From contig JBAVVD010000057.1 of NCBI GenBank assembly GCA_049697115.1, forward strand, positions 1-51,201: a stretch of DNA of 51,201 nucleotides, written 5' to 3'. Shown here piece after piece: positions 6,829-16,568 of the stretch (within the stretch, counting starts at the first letter, position 1; the number at the start of each line of letters is the position of its first letter). A program made the position numbers and the translations under genes. This stretch comes from JBAVVD01 sp049697115. GTDB taxonomy: Bacteria > Acidobacteriota > Aminicenantia > Aminicenantales > UBA4085. A model generated the notes under the pieces. It was not told the origin of the DNA, searched no databases, and saw nothing but the letters and a program-made list of their open reading frames with translations.

Positions 6829-9096
6829 TTATGATAAAACTGTAATCCGAACAGGGCGGCTTTCGACGATATTCTCTTTCTGCAAAGCCCGAGCTTTGAT
6901 TGTATGATAACCCGGTTCCAGATTCCATTGCCAATAAAAAGGGTATTTGGCGATTCCGATTCTCCGGCCGTTGACCCACCACTCGACACATCGGGTTTCC
7001 CTGACTTTTGGCACGGAAATCTTGAACTTCAGAGTCTGGAATTTTGTTCTGAGCACGGGATCCATCTTGAAGATATCTCCTTCCTGGGGAAAGGTGATTT
7101 CGAATTTTTCGATGGTCGACGGTAACGTCAGGAATGAACGGTTCGTTGCAGTGAAATCTCGAGATTCATGGGAAAGGAGGCAGATTGTTTTAGGCTCTGT
7201 TCCCCGAATAAAAATTTCTTCCATAACACCCGGGCAGTTCGGGCCGGGAAGTTTTCCCGAAAGTGGGCAAATGGCGACATGCGTCATATTTTTTGGCTCC
7301 CGGAAGGGTCCGGGTTTCTCCCTTTTGGCCAGGAGAAGCATAATGTCTTTAAAAAGAGGGCCGCATCCGGTGATTCCTGAGACATTGTGCATCGGGCAGC
7401 CGTCAAAATTTCCGGCCCAGACTCCGACCGTATATTCGGATGTATAGCCGACAGTCCAATTGTCCCTAAAATCTTTGGAAGTCCCTGTCTTAACCGCAAC
7501 CGGAAAAGGAATTCTCAAGGGCGAGTTGTAACCAAAAGAAGGGATGCGGGCATCTTGATCCGCAAGAATATGAGTGATCACGTAGGCCACTTCCGGGGAA
7601 AAAACTCTCCGCCGCTCCCTTTTCTCGTTTGAAAGAATGCGGGTGTTATCCTTCTGGATACGCGTGATAATGGACTTTTCCTCGAGGAATATTCCTTCAC
7701 GGGCAAAGGCGGCGTACGCCCGAACAAGTTCCAGGAGCATCACCTCTCCATTGCCCAGAGTGAGACCCAGGCCGTAGAAATTCGGATCTTTCTGGAGGCT
7801 CTCAAACTCCAACTCCTTAAGCCTTCGGTAGAGAAAATCAGGGCCGATGATCTGGACAGCAGCCACAGCGGGAATATTGTACGAACAGGCCAGAGCGCTT
7901 CTAAGGCGGATGGGGCCGTGATATTTTTCATCATAGTTCTCAGGCATGAAACTGCCATCGACGGCCGTAAAATGTGTCGGTTGATCTTCAAGGATCGTTG
8001 CCGCCGTCATCCCCTTTTCCAGAGCCAGAGCGTATGTGATGGGTTTCAGGGTGGAACCGGGCTGGCGCAGCGAAAGTGCGCCATTGACCTGTCCGGCATG
8101 ACGGTCGTCAAAGAAATCCCGAGAGCCCACCAGGCTCAGGATTTCCCCGGTTCTGTTGTCCAGAACAATGACGGCTCCATTCGTGATCCTTTTTTTTTCA
8201 AGAACTCCCAGATGGCCTTTTAAAAGGATTTCCACTTTTTCTTGGAGATTATAGTCCAGTGTCGTCTGGATTGTGCGCAGGTTTCTTTTTTGTTCAAAAG
8301 GGAGCTGTCCGAGAATGAAGTCACAAAAGTGCGGCGCCCTGAATTTTTCTTTCTCTGAGCGAAGTAAGAGAGTCTCTTTTTCAGCTCTCTCAGCTTCATC
8401 TTTTTGAATGAGCCCAAGTTCCCGCATGGCATTGATGATTCGGCGCTGCCGCCTTTGAACAGGTCCGAAATTTCGGTAGGGATTCAGAACCGAAGGAGAT
8501 CGGGGAATGGCGGCCAGAAAAGTCGCCTCGGCCAGACTCAAATGAGAGGCCGGCTTGTCGAAATAGAGGCGGGAAGCCGATTCAATGCCGTAAGCCTGAT
8601 TTCCGTAAGAAATTCGGTTTAAATACTGGACGAGAATTTCCGGCTTGGAGAGCGTGTGTTCAAGACGCATGGCGAGCCATGCTTCCGCAGCCTTGGAGAA
8701 TATGTTCCGGCGGAAACGGAAAATATTCCGCACGAGTTGCTGAGTGATCGTTGAGGCCCCTGAAATAATCCTTTTGTGCTTGAGGTTCTGGTAAAGAGCT
8801 CTGGCCACGGAAAAAGGACTAATTCCCGAATGGAAAAAAAACTGGCTGTCTTCCGACGCAAGGGTGGCTCGGATCAGGTATGGAGAAATCTCTTCCAGAC
8901 GCACCCAGCGGCAACGGCCTCCCTCGTCGGAGAGGACCTCCCTCAGAAGAACATTGTTTCTGTCCATGACCTGAAAGGAGATCACCGGATAAGGGCTCAA
9001 TTTTTTTCTGGAGATGGGAATATACAGTGATCCCCAAAAAAGAAAGACGATCAACGGGAGAGCCAGAAAAAAAAATATTCTTTTCGAAATCCTCAT
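6829..9096 (-). CDS. pbpC: Penicillin-binding protein 1C
   Basis: This is a bifunctional class A PBP: an N-terminal anchor (residues ~8-28), a GT51 glycosyltransferase with Glu82 in SEDSQFFFHSG and GASTITQQL at 113-121, and a transpeptidase with GSTLKP (~residue 346), SYN and KTGT (~535). A C-terminal biPBP_C domain (~675-750) is specific to PBP1C. At 755 residues it is the normal length. Its ATG overlaps the stop of the alpha-2-macroglobulin gene as ATGA (9093-9096), the classic A2M/PBP1C pairing. The pair is thought to trap foreign proteases and repair the wall where the envelope is breached. Confidence 0.95.
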   Translation of the reverse strand: MRISKRIFFFLALPLIVFLFWGSLYIPISRKKLSPYPVISFQVMDRNNVLLREVLSDEGGRCRWVRLEEISPYLIRATLASEDSQFFFHSGISPFSVARALYQNLKHKRIISGASTITQQLVRNIFRFRRNIFSKAAEAWLAMRLEHTLSKPEILVQYLNRISYGNQAYGIESASRLYFDKPASHLSLAEATFLAAIPRSPSVLNPYRNFGPVQRRQRRIINAMRELGLIQKDEAERAEKETLLLRSEKEKFRAPHFCDFILGQLPFEQKRNLRTIQTTLDYNLQEKVEILLKGHLGVLEKKRITNGAVIVLDNRTGEILSLVGSRDFFDDRHAGQVNGALSLRQPGSTLKPITYALALEKGMTAATILEDQPTHFTAVDGSFMPENYDEKYHGPIRLRSALACSYNIPAVAAVQIIGPDFLYRRLKELEFESLQKDPNFYGLGLTLGNGEVMLLELVRAYAAFAREGIFLEEKSIITRIQKDNTRILSNEKRERRRVFSPEVAYVITHILADQDARIPSFGYNSPLRIPFPVAVKTGTSKDFRDNWTVGYTSEYTVGVWAGNFDGCPMHNVSGITGCGPLFKDIMLLLAKREKPGPFREPKNMTHVAICPLSGKLPGPNCPGVMEEIFIRGTEPKTICLLSHESRDFTATNRSFLTLPSTIEKFEITFPQEGDIFKMDPVLRTKFQTLKFKISVPKVRETRCVEWWVNGRRIGIAKYPFYWQWNLEPGYHTIKARALQKENIVESRPVRITVLS

Positions 9097-12000
9097 TTTT
9101 CGATGCGAATGACCTGTTCTGCACTTCGGCCAAAGACTTCCGGAGAATACATTTCTTCAGCCTGGGTTCCTGGAGTTGTAAAAAGGCCGGGATTTAAAGC
9201 TCTGGCCAGATAACGGTGTGTGTGAATGCCGGGTCTCAGAGAATCCGCAAAGAGCAGGACGCGGTCATCGTGCATTTCGATGTGACTGAATCCCTCCCAC
9301 CAGGGACGTTCCTGTTGTTCTTCGATCGCTTCGAGTTTTCGCATCTGTTCTTCACTTTCCGTGAGGAATACGGGATTGACGGCTTCAAAACCGGCCGGCA
9401 GCGGGTCATGCACAACGACAAACAGGCTTTCCTTGGGAACGACAACCTGTAGGGTGACCATAACCAGGGAGCCGGCTTTAACGAAATCGATGGGTTTTCC
9501 GTCAAGAGTTTCGATTTTTTTATAGACGGCCAGCCCCTCATCGCGCGGCTCCAATTTTTCTTTGGGAGCATAGGTCAGACGGGCTCCATAATAGAGAATT
9601 CCGTGACCTTTTTTCTGGACATGAAGAGAAAGCGTCCGGCCGGCCTTGAATTCAGTAAGTGGAGAAAAAGCTGTAATGAGAGGTGAAGGCGGCTGGAGGA
9701 TCTCTTCAAGCAGGCGTTTCTTATCCAGCGAAATGGCGACTTTAAAATCCGCCCTGACTTTCTCATAATTTCTATAGAAATCATTCAGAGCGTAGAAGAC
9801 AAAAAAGTTCTCCTGGGTGGAATGCCAGTGTCCGGCTTTTCTTCTATCGACAAGCCAGTGGGCCATAGCCGGGAGAAGTGGATGGTTGGAGCCGACTTCC
9901 GTCAGTGTTTGGAGTATAAAGGCGGTCGTCCTCAAGTTGGAGGAATAGATCCAGTTGAGACCTCCTTCATCGTCTTCGAAATGAGCGTGCTCTGCGGTGA
10001 CTTTAATTGTGTTCATCAGCTCCTGAAGCAGCGTGTTCCGGGCCGAAGAGGCGCCTTTTCCTAAATGGAGCGCTTTGAGGAGAAGGGCTCTGCCGAAAAG
10101 CGAAAGATTCTCTCGTTCTTGGAAGAGCGTTTCCATATAGGAAGGTTCCGGCCGACCGAGCAAGGCCAAATCATAGAGAGCAAAAGCGAGAACGGTCTTC
10201 CAGTTTCTCAGGCTGTAAGGAGATGCTCCGGGCGCATACTTCAGCTGCAGAAGATGTCTGAGATAGGCCGCCGCCAGATCCAGTCGTGTCCGCTCTATTG
10301 CGATACCGGTCTCCTGCGCCTTGAGGAGTGCAAATACGGCATAACAGCTGATGAACGGGGATTCATAAGGCGAGTCCGGCCATAATCCGAAACCGCCGCT
10401 TTCATGTTGGCAGTCGTAGACCTCCTTAAGGGTCGACAGAATCGTTGGCTTGATTTCCTTTGAGTTTAAAGAGCTGAGCCTGAAGTCATGAATGATTTGG
10501 GGAGCGACAAGATAAGGGAGAATGGTGGACAAGCGCTGTTCCAGGCATAAATAAGGGTAAGTGGTCAAGAAATCCACGCATCCTTTGAGACCGAAAAGCG
10601 CGGAAGCGGCTGCCTGGACTTCTATTTTGCTCTCCTCTGGATAAATATTTTCAGGGATTAATATCTTTTCCTCTTTGGATTCCTGTGTCTGATCAAACAG
10701 GGCAACCGTCTCTGTCGGTCTGGGGAGATAGAGCGGAAGAGAAATCTCTAGTCCATCTGTTTCCTCTCTCATACGCGCCCGAAATGCCAGAAGAGATCGT
10801 CCTGGAGTGTTCACCTCAAAGGAAAAGAGGCATTCTTTGCTTTCCTCCGGCAACAGAGAAAATTCGCGAGAGGGCTTTTTATCCAGTAGCCGGATTCCTG
10901 TGGCGTCCAGGTTGAGGATGACATTTCCTTTCTGGGAGGAATAGTTGGTGACGATGACTCCGCCTTCAAATATGTCTCCGACGCGGGCAAACCGCGGAAG
11001 GGAAGGGAGAAGGAGGAGCGGCTTGGATACTTTGAAGGCGAGTTCATTCTGACCGAATTTGGAATCCCTGGTCTGGGCCACGGCCATCACTCTGAAGGTT
11101 GTCAGGTTATCCGGCAGCGTAAATTCCATGGTGGCCTCGCCCCTGGCATCCGTCACAAGAGAAGGATTCCAGTAGGCGGTGGATTTGAAATCTCCCCGAA
11201 GCTCCACTTCAGCCAAGCCCGGAGCCGCGGCCAGTTCTTCGCCGCCGCCGCCGCCAACGTTCTCTCCTTTTTCTCCATAGGCTCTTTGACCTACGACATG
11301 AAGCCTTGTCTCCGACGTTTGGACGGAGAGAGGTTTCTCTCCGTAAAACATACCAAAAGGATTGGGGGTCTGGTAGCCGATGAGATTGAGGACTCCCACA
11401 TCGACCACAGCCAGGGCGATGGAAGCCTGGACGCCTGTGTCTTTCATATCCTTGATCCTGATCCGCAGGGAAACCTTGTCCTTGGGCTTGTACCCGTGTT
11501 GATTGCTGGAAATGTCCAGTGTCAGCCTCTGTGCCGATGGGTCCACTTTCAGGTTGACATAGCCGATTTTAAAGGACGGCTTCCCCAAATCAGCCTTTTC
11601 ATTCACGGTGGCGTTCGCCGTCCGGCCTTGAACCAGAAGCACCGAGACATACGCATTGGGAATAAGACTGTTAACAATGGGAATCTCTATTGTACTGGCG
11701 CTTCCCTGAATATCCTGGACCCAGCTCTGGAGAATATATTCCCTTTCGATTGTCACCAAGGCTTTCGCCCGTTCATAGGGAGACTTGACTAATATTTTGG
11801 ATGTGTCTCCCGGTTGATATCTTTCGCTGTCCGGCACAAGTTCGAGCGCATCCTCGTCTTTTCTTTCCCAGGGAACATAGTCTCTGCCAGTGACATAAAA
11901 ATAGGTCGTTGTGGTCACTTGATTTTTCCGATTGTCGGATCCCTGCGCACAGAGCAGATACACTCCTGATTTCTCCGGTTTGAAAGAGATAGTGAAGGGA

Positions 12001-14756
12001 TCATTCTGGCTCTGCATTTGACGCGCGGCAATTTCCGTGTCTTCTTTTTCGGTGATCCATCTATAACGCCCTCCGATTTCTCCTTTCCGGATGGACTTCC
12101 ATTCCCGTCTGAAGAGTTTAACGGATATTTTTTCGCCTGGGATCATCCTTCCTGTGGGATCTGTGGTGATGACCTGGACGGAAATAGTTTCTCCCTTTTT
12201 TAAAAGGAATGAATCCGTTTTCAGGCCGATATAGAATTCTCCCTGGTGGACGAATGTCTGGATCCGGTTGGAGATGGACCTGCGGCTCGGGCTCAAAACA
12301 GTGGCTTCCAGAATGGCCAGGGCAGAGCCTTTTTCCTTTTCCCGCTGGAGAGGAATTTTGACTTCCAGATTTCCTTTTTCATCAAGGACGCTCTCGCCCG
12401 AAGCCAGAAGACGGCTGTCTTCCTGCGGTTCATCTCCCCAGTCATCAAACATTTCGCCGAAAACGAAACCGGTGGGTCCAGGCGGACGGAAATACGCCCG
12501 ATTGAGTCTCAGAGACCAGGAGACGTTCTGTCCGCTCATCGCTCCGCCGAACAGATAATTCCCTCTGATTTCCGCTTTGTATTCGTCCCCGAAAACATAG
12601 TTTTCTTTCAAAGCACGTAGATGGACTTCAAACTCGGCCGGCTTGAAGGCCTCCACCCGGAAAGAAGAATAGACGACCGTGGCCTTTTCTCCGGATTCTT
12701 CAGGAGGGACTTTGGCTATAATTTGGTAGTAGCCAAGGGAGGCTTCTGCGCGCGTTTCCAGGTCAAAGGCAAAGGAACCGTAATCATCCAGAGGAATTTT
12801 GTCTTTGAACACGGTCTTTTGAAAAGGGTCTTGAATTTCGCATTCAATCTCTTTCCCGGAAGGCAGAATCCATGTTCCTTTTTCTCTTTTGCGAAGGATG
12901 CCTTTAATGTGGACCGATTCGCCGGCTCTGTATATCCCCCGTTCCGTGAAGATATAGCCTTTGATTCTTTCCGGCTGAGGATTCCAGTCATAGTCAATAT
13001 TGAAGCGGTAAGGAGAGATTCCGGTTCCCCACTCCGAAGAGATGAAGGCGACGTCTTTTCCGCGCCTGGCGATAACCCATTGCTGAGGCTTTGTCCACTG
13101 CTCTTTGCTTTTGATCCCCAGTGGTTTCCAGCCCGGAGTTGTGACTTTGCCGTCCTTATCTGTCCGGCCTTTCCAGCAGGCCCTGTTGAGATCGTCCCGG
13201 ATCTCCACCTCCGCTTCAGGCACAGGCAGTCCCGTCTTCAGTTCTGTGACCCAAATGATATTGTTCTCAGGGGAAAATTTGCCCGTGATTCCCAGTTCTG
13301 TGACCTGGAGAAATGCCTTCGGATATCTCTCCCATTTATCAGGGGAACGGGTATCCAACTGGAGAAAAATCAAGCCATATTTTTCTCCACGGAGGGCTTC
13401 ATTCAGAGGAACAGGAATGACTTGTCTTGTATTTCGGGGAAGCGTGAAGTCCAGCGGCCTCTCAATCTGGAAGTTCTGACGGGGCATGAATTTTTCACTC
13501 GACCAGAAAACCCGGGCGCTTGTTAGAAGAGGAATGACCTCTTCTTTCGGGACATTGGTCATCTGGTGAAAGACTCCGGGCGAGTTCATGGCATAGAGAG
13601 GATAGGACAACTCTGAGTAGGCCTCGATCACGCCGTGGCCGGTAGTCATAGAGATCGAAGGGGGATAGGCGGAAGTGAAAAATGAAAGCGGAACTTCTTT
13701 CCCCAGCCGATTTCCGAACTCATCCTTTAGGTCGGCATTAATCCAGCATTGATATTCTTTTTCAGGATCTAATGGGAGGGAAATCCAGAGTGTTGGACTG
13801 CCATAGTCCCAAGAGGAGTAATAATCCGGGATTTCCACTTCCGGCTCAAAACGGATGTTCCGGACAAACTCTTTATAAGTGACTCGATTGGAAAATTTGA
13901 ACTGGAGAGGCTGATTGGGACTGTGGTTCTCTCTGGCCAGCAAGTCTTCAAAGACAAAAGTGTTGAAGGTCTCAAAGCTGAAGGAATAGGTTTTTTCCAT
14001 GCCCAAGGGACCCTCTTTTCCCGGAAGCCCAGAACGGAGTTCCAGTGAATAGATGCAATCCGGCTGGAGTTTCTCTTTGGGCTCCAGGAGAAAAACCTGA
14101 TCCGGGGAAGCTGGAATATCCGCCTCTTCTAGCTTTTTATTCGAAGGATGAAGGAGGTTGAAATCCACGAGGCTTTCACGCCCATTCCTGTGGATGCTAT
14201 GCAGAGAAATAAAATCTTTCGCGTTTTCTGCTGCCAGAGGCTGGTTGAATATCAAAAGAACCTGAGTTTCGAGCCTCATCTGTCTCTCTCCATTTTGAGG
14301 AAAATGGTTGATCAGGCGGGGTCGAATTGTGCGGAAAGACCATGTGATATCTTCCTTGAGGGTATACCCTTCAAGGGACCAAGTGCCGGCCGGAACCGTA
14401 ACTTTAATTTCAGTCGCATAAGGAAAACGTTTGTTCGGGGTAAAGGTTAAAGTTTTGGTTCCCATCCAGCGATATTTTCCGGAATAGGGAGGATCGATCT
14501 TGAGAATGTCTGTCTTCTCTTCTTCGGAAAGCGCCTGTAACGGCCTCATGGGTCGGTCAAAAATCACGACGATTTCTTCGGATTCATGAGCTGTGAGGGT
14601 GGATCCTTTGGGGCTGACATGAAGGACGTGGAGGTCGCCTATGGCCTTGTCTGGGGGCAGTCCCAGATTCTGTTCTTTTCTCTTGCAGTCGATGGATGAG
14701 AAGAGAGATAAAACGAGAATCCCAAAAATCAAAAAGGCGAAATATTTTTTCCCCAT
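9093..14756 (-). CDS. Bacterial alpha-2-macroglobulin with thioester
   Basis: The 1887-residue protein is a YfhM-type bacterial A2M, a periplasmic protease trap. In order there are a signal segment, Big_5/MG1 domain (~45-150), MG2 around residue 600 (TERGIYRAGESVHIKG), the A2M domain near 1200 (TMEFTLPDNLTTFRVMAVA), the thioester C1404-L-E-Q1407, an alpha-helical TED domain to ~1640, and a C-terminal MG domain. The signal segment ends at Cys24 (SSIDC), but Asp at -1 makes a poor lipobox, so lipidation is uncertain. A run of five GGC codons sits in a glycine linker at ~11240. It is cotranscribed with pbpC. GGAG lies 5-6 bases before the ATG. Confidence 0.95.
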   Translation of the reverse strand: MGKKYFAFLIFGILVLSLFSSIDCKRKEQNLGLPPDKAIGDLHVLHVSPKGSTLTAHESEEIVVIFDRPMRPLQALSEEEKTDILKIDPPYSGKYRWMGTKTLTFTPNKRFPYATEIKVTVPAGTWSLEGYTLKEDITWSFRTIRPRLINHFPQNGERQMRLETQVLLIFNQPLAAENAKDFISLHSIHRNGRESLVDFNLLHPSNKKLEEADIPASPDQVFLLEPKEKLQPDCIYSLELRSGLPGKEGPLGMEKTYSFSFETFNTFVFEDLLARENHSPNQPLQFKFSNRVTYKEFVRNIRFEPEVEIPDYYSSWDYGSPTLWISLPLDPEKEYQCWINADLKDEFGNRLGKEVPLSFFTSAYPPSISMTTGHGVIEAYSELSYPLYAMNSPGVFHQMTNVPKEEVIPLLTSARVFWSSEKFMPRQNFQIERPLDFTLPRNTRQVIPVPLNEALRGEKYGLIFLQLDTRSPDKWERYPKAFLQVTELGITGKFSPENNIIWVTELKTGLPVPEAEVEIRDDLNRACWKGRTDKDGKVTTPGWKPLGIKSKEQWTKPQQWVIARRGKDVAFISSEWGTGISPYRFNIDYDWNPQPERIKGYIFTERGIYRAGESVHIKGILRKREKGTWILPSGKEIECEIQDPFQKTVFKDKIPLDDYGSFAFDLETRAEASLGYYQIIAKVPPEESGEKATVVYSSFRVEAFKPAEFEVHLRALKENYVFGDEYKAEIRGNYLFGGAMSGQNVSWSLRLNRAYFRPPGPTGFVFGEMFDDWGDEPQEDSRLLASGESVLDEKGNLEVKIPLQREKEKGSALAILEATVLSPSRRSISNRIQTFVHQGEFYIGLKTDSFLLKKGETISVQVITTDPTGRMIPGEKISVKLFRREWKSIRKGEIGGRYRWITEKEDTEIAARQMQSQNDPFTISFKPEKSGVYLLCAQGSDNRKNQVTTTTYFYVTGRDYVPWERKDEDALELVPDSERYQPGDTSKILVKSPYERAKALVTIEREYILQSWVQDIQGSASTIEIPIVNSLIPNAYVSVLLVQGRTANATVNEKADLGKPSFKIGYVNLKVDPSAQRLTLDISSNQHGYKPKDKVSLRIRIKDMKDTGVQASIALAVVDVGVLNLIGYQTPNPFGMFYGEKPLSVQTSETRLHVVGQRAYGEKGENVGGGGGEELAAAPGLAEVELRGDFKSTAYWNPSLVTDARGEATMEFTLPDNLTTFRVMAVAQTRDSKFGQNELAFKVSKPLLLLPSLPRFARVGDIFEGGVIVTNYSSQKGNVILNLDATGIRLLDKKPSREFSLLPEESKECLFSFEVNTPGRSLLAFRARMREETDGLEISLPLYLPRPTETVALFDQTQESKEEKILIPENIYPEESKIEVQAAASALFGLKGCVDFLTTYPYLCLEQRLSTILPYLVAPQIIHDFRLSSLNSKEIKPTILSTLKEVYDCQHESGGFGLWPDSPYESPFISCYAVFALLKAQETGIAIERTRLDLAAAYLRHLLQLKYAPGASPYSLRNWKTVLAFALYDLALLGRPEPSYMETLFQERENLSLFGRALLLKALHLGKGASSARNTLLQELMNTIKVTAEHAHFEDDEGGLNWIYSSNLRTTAFILQTLTEVGSNHPLLPAMAHWLVDRRKAGHWHSTQENFFVFYALNDFYRNYEKVRADFKVAISLDKKRLLEEILQPPSPLITAFSPLTEFKAGRTLSLHVQKKGHGILYYGARLTYAPKEKLEPRDEGLAVYKKIETLDGKPIDFVKAGSLVMVTLQVVVPKESLFVVVHDPLPAGFEAVNPVFLTESEEQMRKLEAIEEQQERPWWEGFSHIEMHDDRVLLFADSLRPGIHTHRYLARALNPGLFTTPGTQAEEMYSPEVFGRSAEQVIRIEK

Positions 14757-14777
14757 GGCCGCTCCTTTTCTACGAAT

Positions 14778-14807
14778 TGTATATCATGCTAAATGAAACG
14801 ATGGGAA
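14778..14807 (-). promoter_or_regulatory. A2M-pbpC promoter with BlaI-like half-site
   Basis: On the minus strand an extended -10, TG-A-TATACA (14786-14778), lies 22 bases before the A2M ATG. A weak -35 (TTCCCA, complement of 14802-14807) is 18 bases further up. CATGCTAAA at 14785-14793 equals one half of the 16-base core of the BlaI operator at 35238-35267 and overlaps this promoter. The promoter is plausible; control by BlaI is speculation. Confidence 0.4.
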
Positions 14808-14958
14808 ATATCAAGAAAGAAACAACAGCATCTCCAACTTCATACGGCCTTATTCACCGGATACTCCTCACCTTTCAGGTATCACGGATTTGGAGAAAGA
14901 ATGAAACAGGATGTTTTTCGAATCCAAAGTGCGCCATAGAAAATATAAACGTCGAAAA

Positions 14959-16413
14959 TCAGGCGAGTTCGGCCAAGAGGACAGTCAGAAATTTCCAGAA
15001 TTTCTCAACAGAAGCGATTTCGACTTTTTCTTCGGGTGAATGCGGATACTTGATCGTCGGTCCGATTGAAATCATATCCATCCCGTGGAATTTCTCGTCA
15101 ATGATTCCACATTCCAGGCCCGCATGAATGGCGACGATCTCGGGCTCTTTATTAAAGACTTTATGATACACTTCTTTTAAAATCTTCAATAGGGACGATT
15201 GAAGATTCGGGGCCCACCCGGGATATCCTTCAGGCTGCCTGATCTTGGCGCCTCCGAGTCCGGCCAGCCCCCGGATCATATTTCGTGTGGCTTCCAGGGC
15301 CGAATTTATAGAGCTCCGGCTGTTGCAAAAAACCTGGGCTCTATCCTTTTTAGAGCGGACGATGGCCAGATTCGTGGAAGTTTCAACCAGCCCCTCGATT
15401 TCCGGATGCATGGATAAAACTCCGTGAGGACATGTGAACAAGAAATTGATAAGGATTTCCTGGGAAGTTTGAGATAATGCTTCTCCTTTTTTATTCGAGA
15501 CAGGTTCGCATGAATACTGCAGATCTCTTTCCACCGTTTTGTATTCGGCCTGCACTTTAATGAACGCCTCATTGATCAAAGACATCAGGGACTTGACTTT
15601 GGATGTATCGACCAACACATCGGCCCATGCTTCCCGGGGGATGGCATTTCTTTTGCTGCCTCCTTCAATGAGGAGCAGCTCGTAGGGAATTTCTTTTCGG
15701 ACCTGCCAGAGTATGCGGGCCAGAAGTTTGATGGCATTTCCGCGTCCTTTGTTGATGTCCAGGCCCGAATGCCCTCCTCTGAGACCAAGCAGTTTCAGCC
15801 GGAAAGCGTTGCGGGATTTTGACTTTTTTCTTTTTATGGGAATGATGATTTCTGAGTCTGCCCCTCCGGCACAGCCAATGGTAAATGTTCCTTCATCCTC
15901 ACTATCGAGGTTAATTAAACGTTTTCCTTTTAGAAAATCCACCGTCAGTCTCCTGGCACCTGTCAGGCCTGTTTCTTCATCCACCGTAAAGAGAAACTCA
16001 AGGGGGCCGTGGATCAGAGAATTATCCTCCATAATGGCTAAGGAAGCCGATAGACCGACTCCATTGTCTGAGCCAAGTGTGGTCCCCTTGGCACAGACCC
16101 AACCTTCCCTGATTTCCGACTCGATGGAGTCTTTAGTGAAATCGTGGATGATGTCGGAGTTTTTCTCGCAAACCATATCCAAATGACCTTGGAGAATCAC
16201 GGTCTCGGCGTTTTCATGCCCGGTCGTTGCTTTCTTGGAAACCACGACATTCCCAACCGGATCCTTTTTCCAGACGAGATTTAATCTTTTGGCTTGAGAA
16301 ATGATATAGTCCGCTAGGCCCTTTTCATTTCCGGAGCAGTGAGGAATTATGAGTATTTGTTCAAAATGTTTCCAGAGATGAGAGGGTTTTAACTCTGAAA
16401 ATTGATATGACAT
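14959..16413 (-). CDS. pepD: Aminoacyl-histidine dipeptidase, M20 family
   Basis: The 484-residue protein matches PepD (cytosol nonspecific dipeptidase, peptidase D), a di-zinc enzyme that cleaves Xaa-His and other dipeptides. Motifs include the metal-binding LQGHLDMVCEK, GSDNGVGLSASLA, the catalytic Glu in FTVDEETGLTGA, and AIHAGLECG with ISIGPTIKYPHSPEE near the C-terminus. No signal peptide is present, consistent with a cytoplasmic role. AGGAGG lies 6 bases before the start. It is a single gene, divergent from znuA and separated from A2M by about 200 bases that hold the A2M promoter. Confidence 0.93.
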   Translation of the reverse strand: MSYQFSELKPSHLWKHFEQILIIPHCSGNEKGLADYIISQAKRLNLVWKKDPVGNVVVSKKATTGHENAETVILQGHLDMVCEKNSDIIHDFTKDSIESEIREGWVCAKGTTLGSDNGVGLSASLAIMEDNSLIHGPLEFLFTVDEETGLTGARRLTVDFLKGKRLINLDSEDEGTFTIGCAGGADSEIIIPIKRKKSKSRNAFRLKLLGLRGGHSGLDINKGRGNAIKLLARILWQVRKEIPYELLLIEGGSKRNAIPREAWADVLVDTSKVKSLMSLINEAFIKVQAEYKTVERDLQYSCEPVSNKKGEALSQTSQEILINFLFTCPHGVLSMHPEIEGLVETSTNLAIVRSKKDRAQVFCNSRSSINSALEATRNMIRGLAGLGGAKIRQPEGYPGWAPNLQSSLLKILKEVYHKVFNKEPEIVAIHAGLECGIIDEKFHGMDMISIGPTIKYPHSPEEKVEIASVEKFWKFLTVLLAELA

Positions 16414-16507
16414 GTTTGCCTCCTGGGATTTCTGTTTAACGATCAGTCGCCATCATGCCATAAAAAACCCTGATTTTCAAGATCGTCTCTAAAATCCAGA
16501 GACCCAT

Positions 16508-16537
16508 TTGACATTTCTTTTTTGATTTATTTAAAAT
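16508..16537 (+). promoter_or_regulatory. znuA promoter
   Basis: TTGACA (16508-16513) and TAAAAT (16532-16537) are separated by 18 bases. An ATG at 16536 overlaps this -10 and so cannot be in the message. That puts the true znuA start at 16569. No clear Zur or MntR palindrome was seen around it. Confidence 0.6.
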
Positions 16538-16568
16538 GCAAGAGCGCATTTTCCTCAATCGGAATCTA

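Noticed and set aside
12621..13526. 301-codon plus-strand frame inside the A2M gene
   Set aside because: Antisense to a conserved A2M region, no ribosome binding site, no family resemblance.
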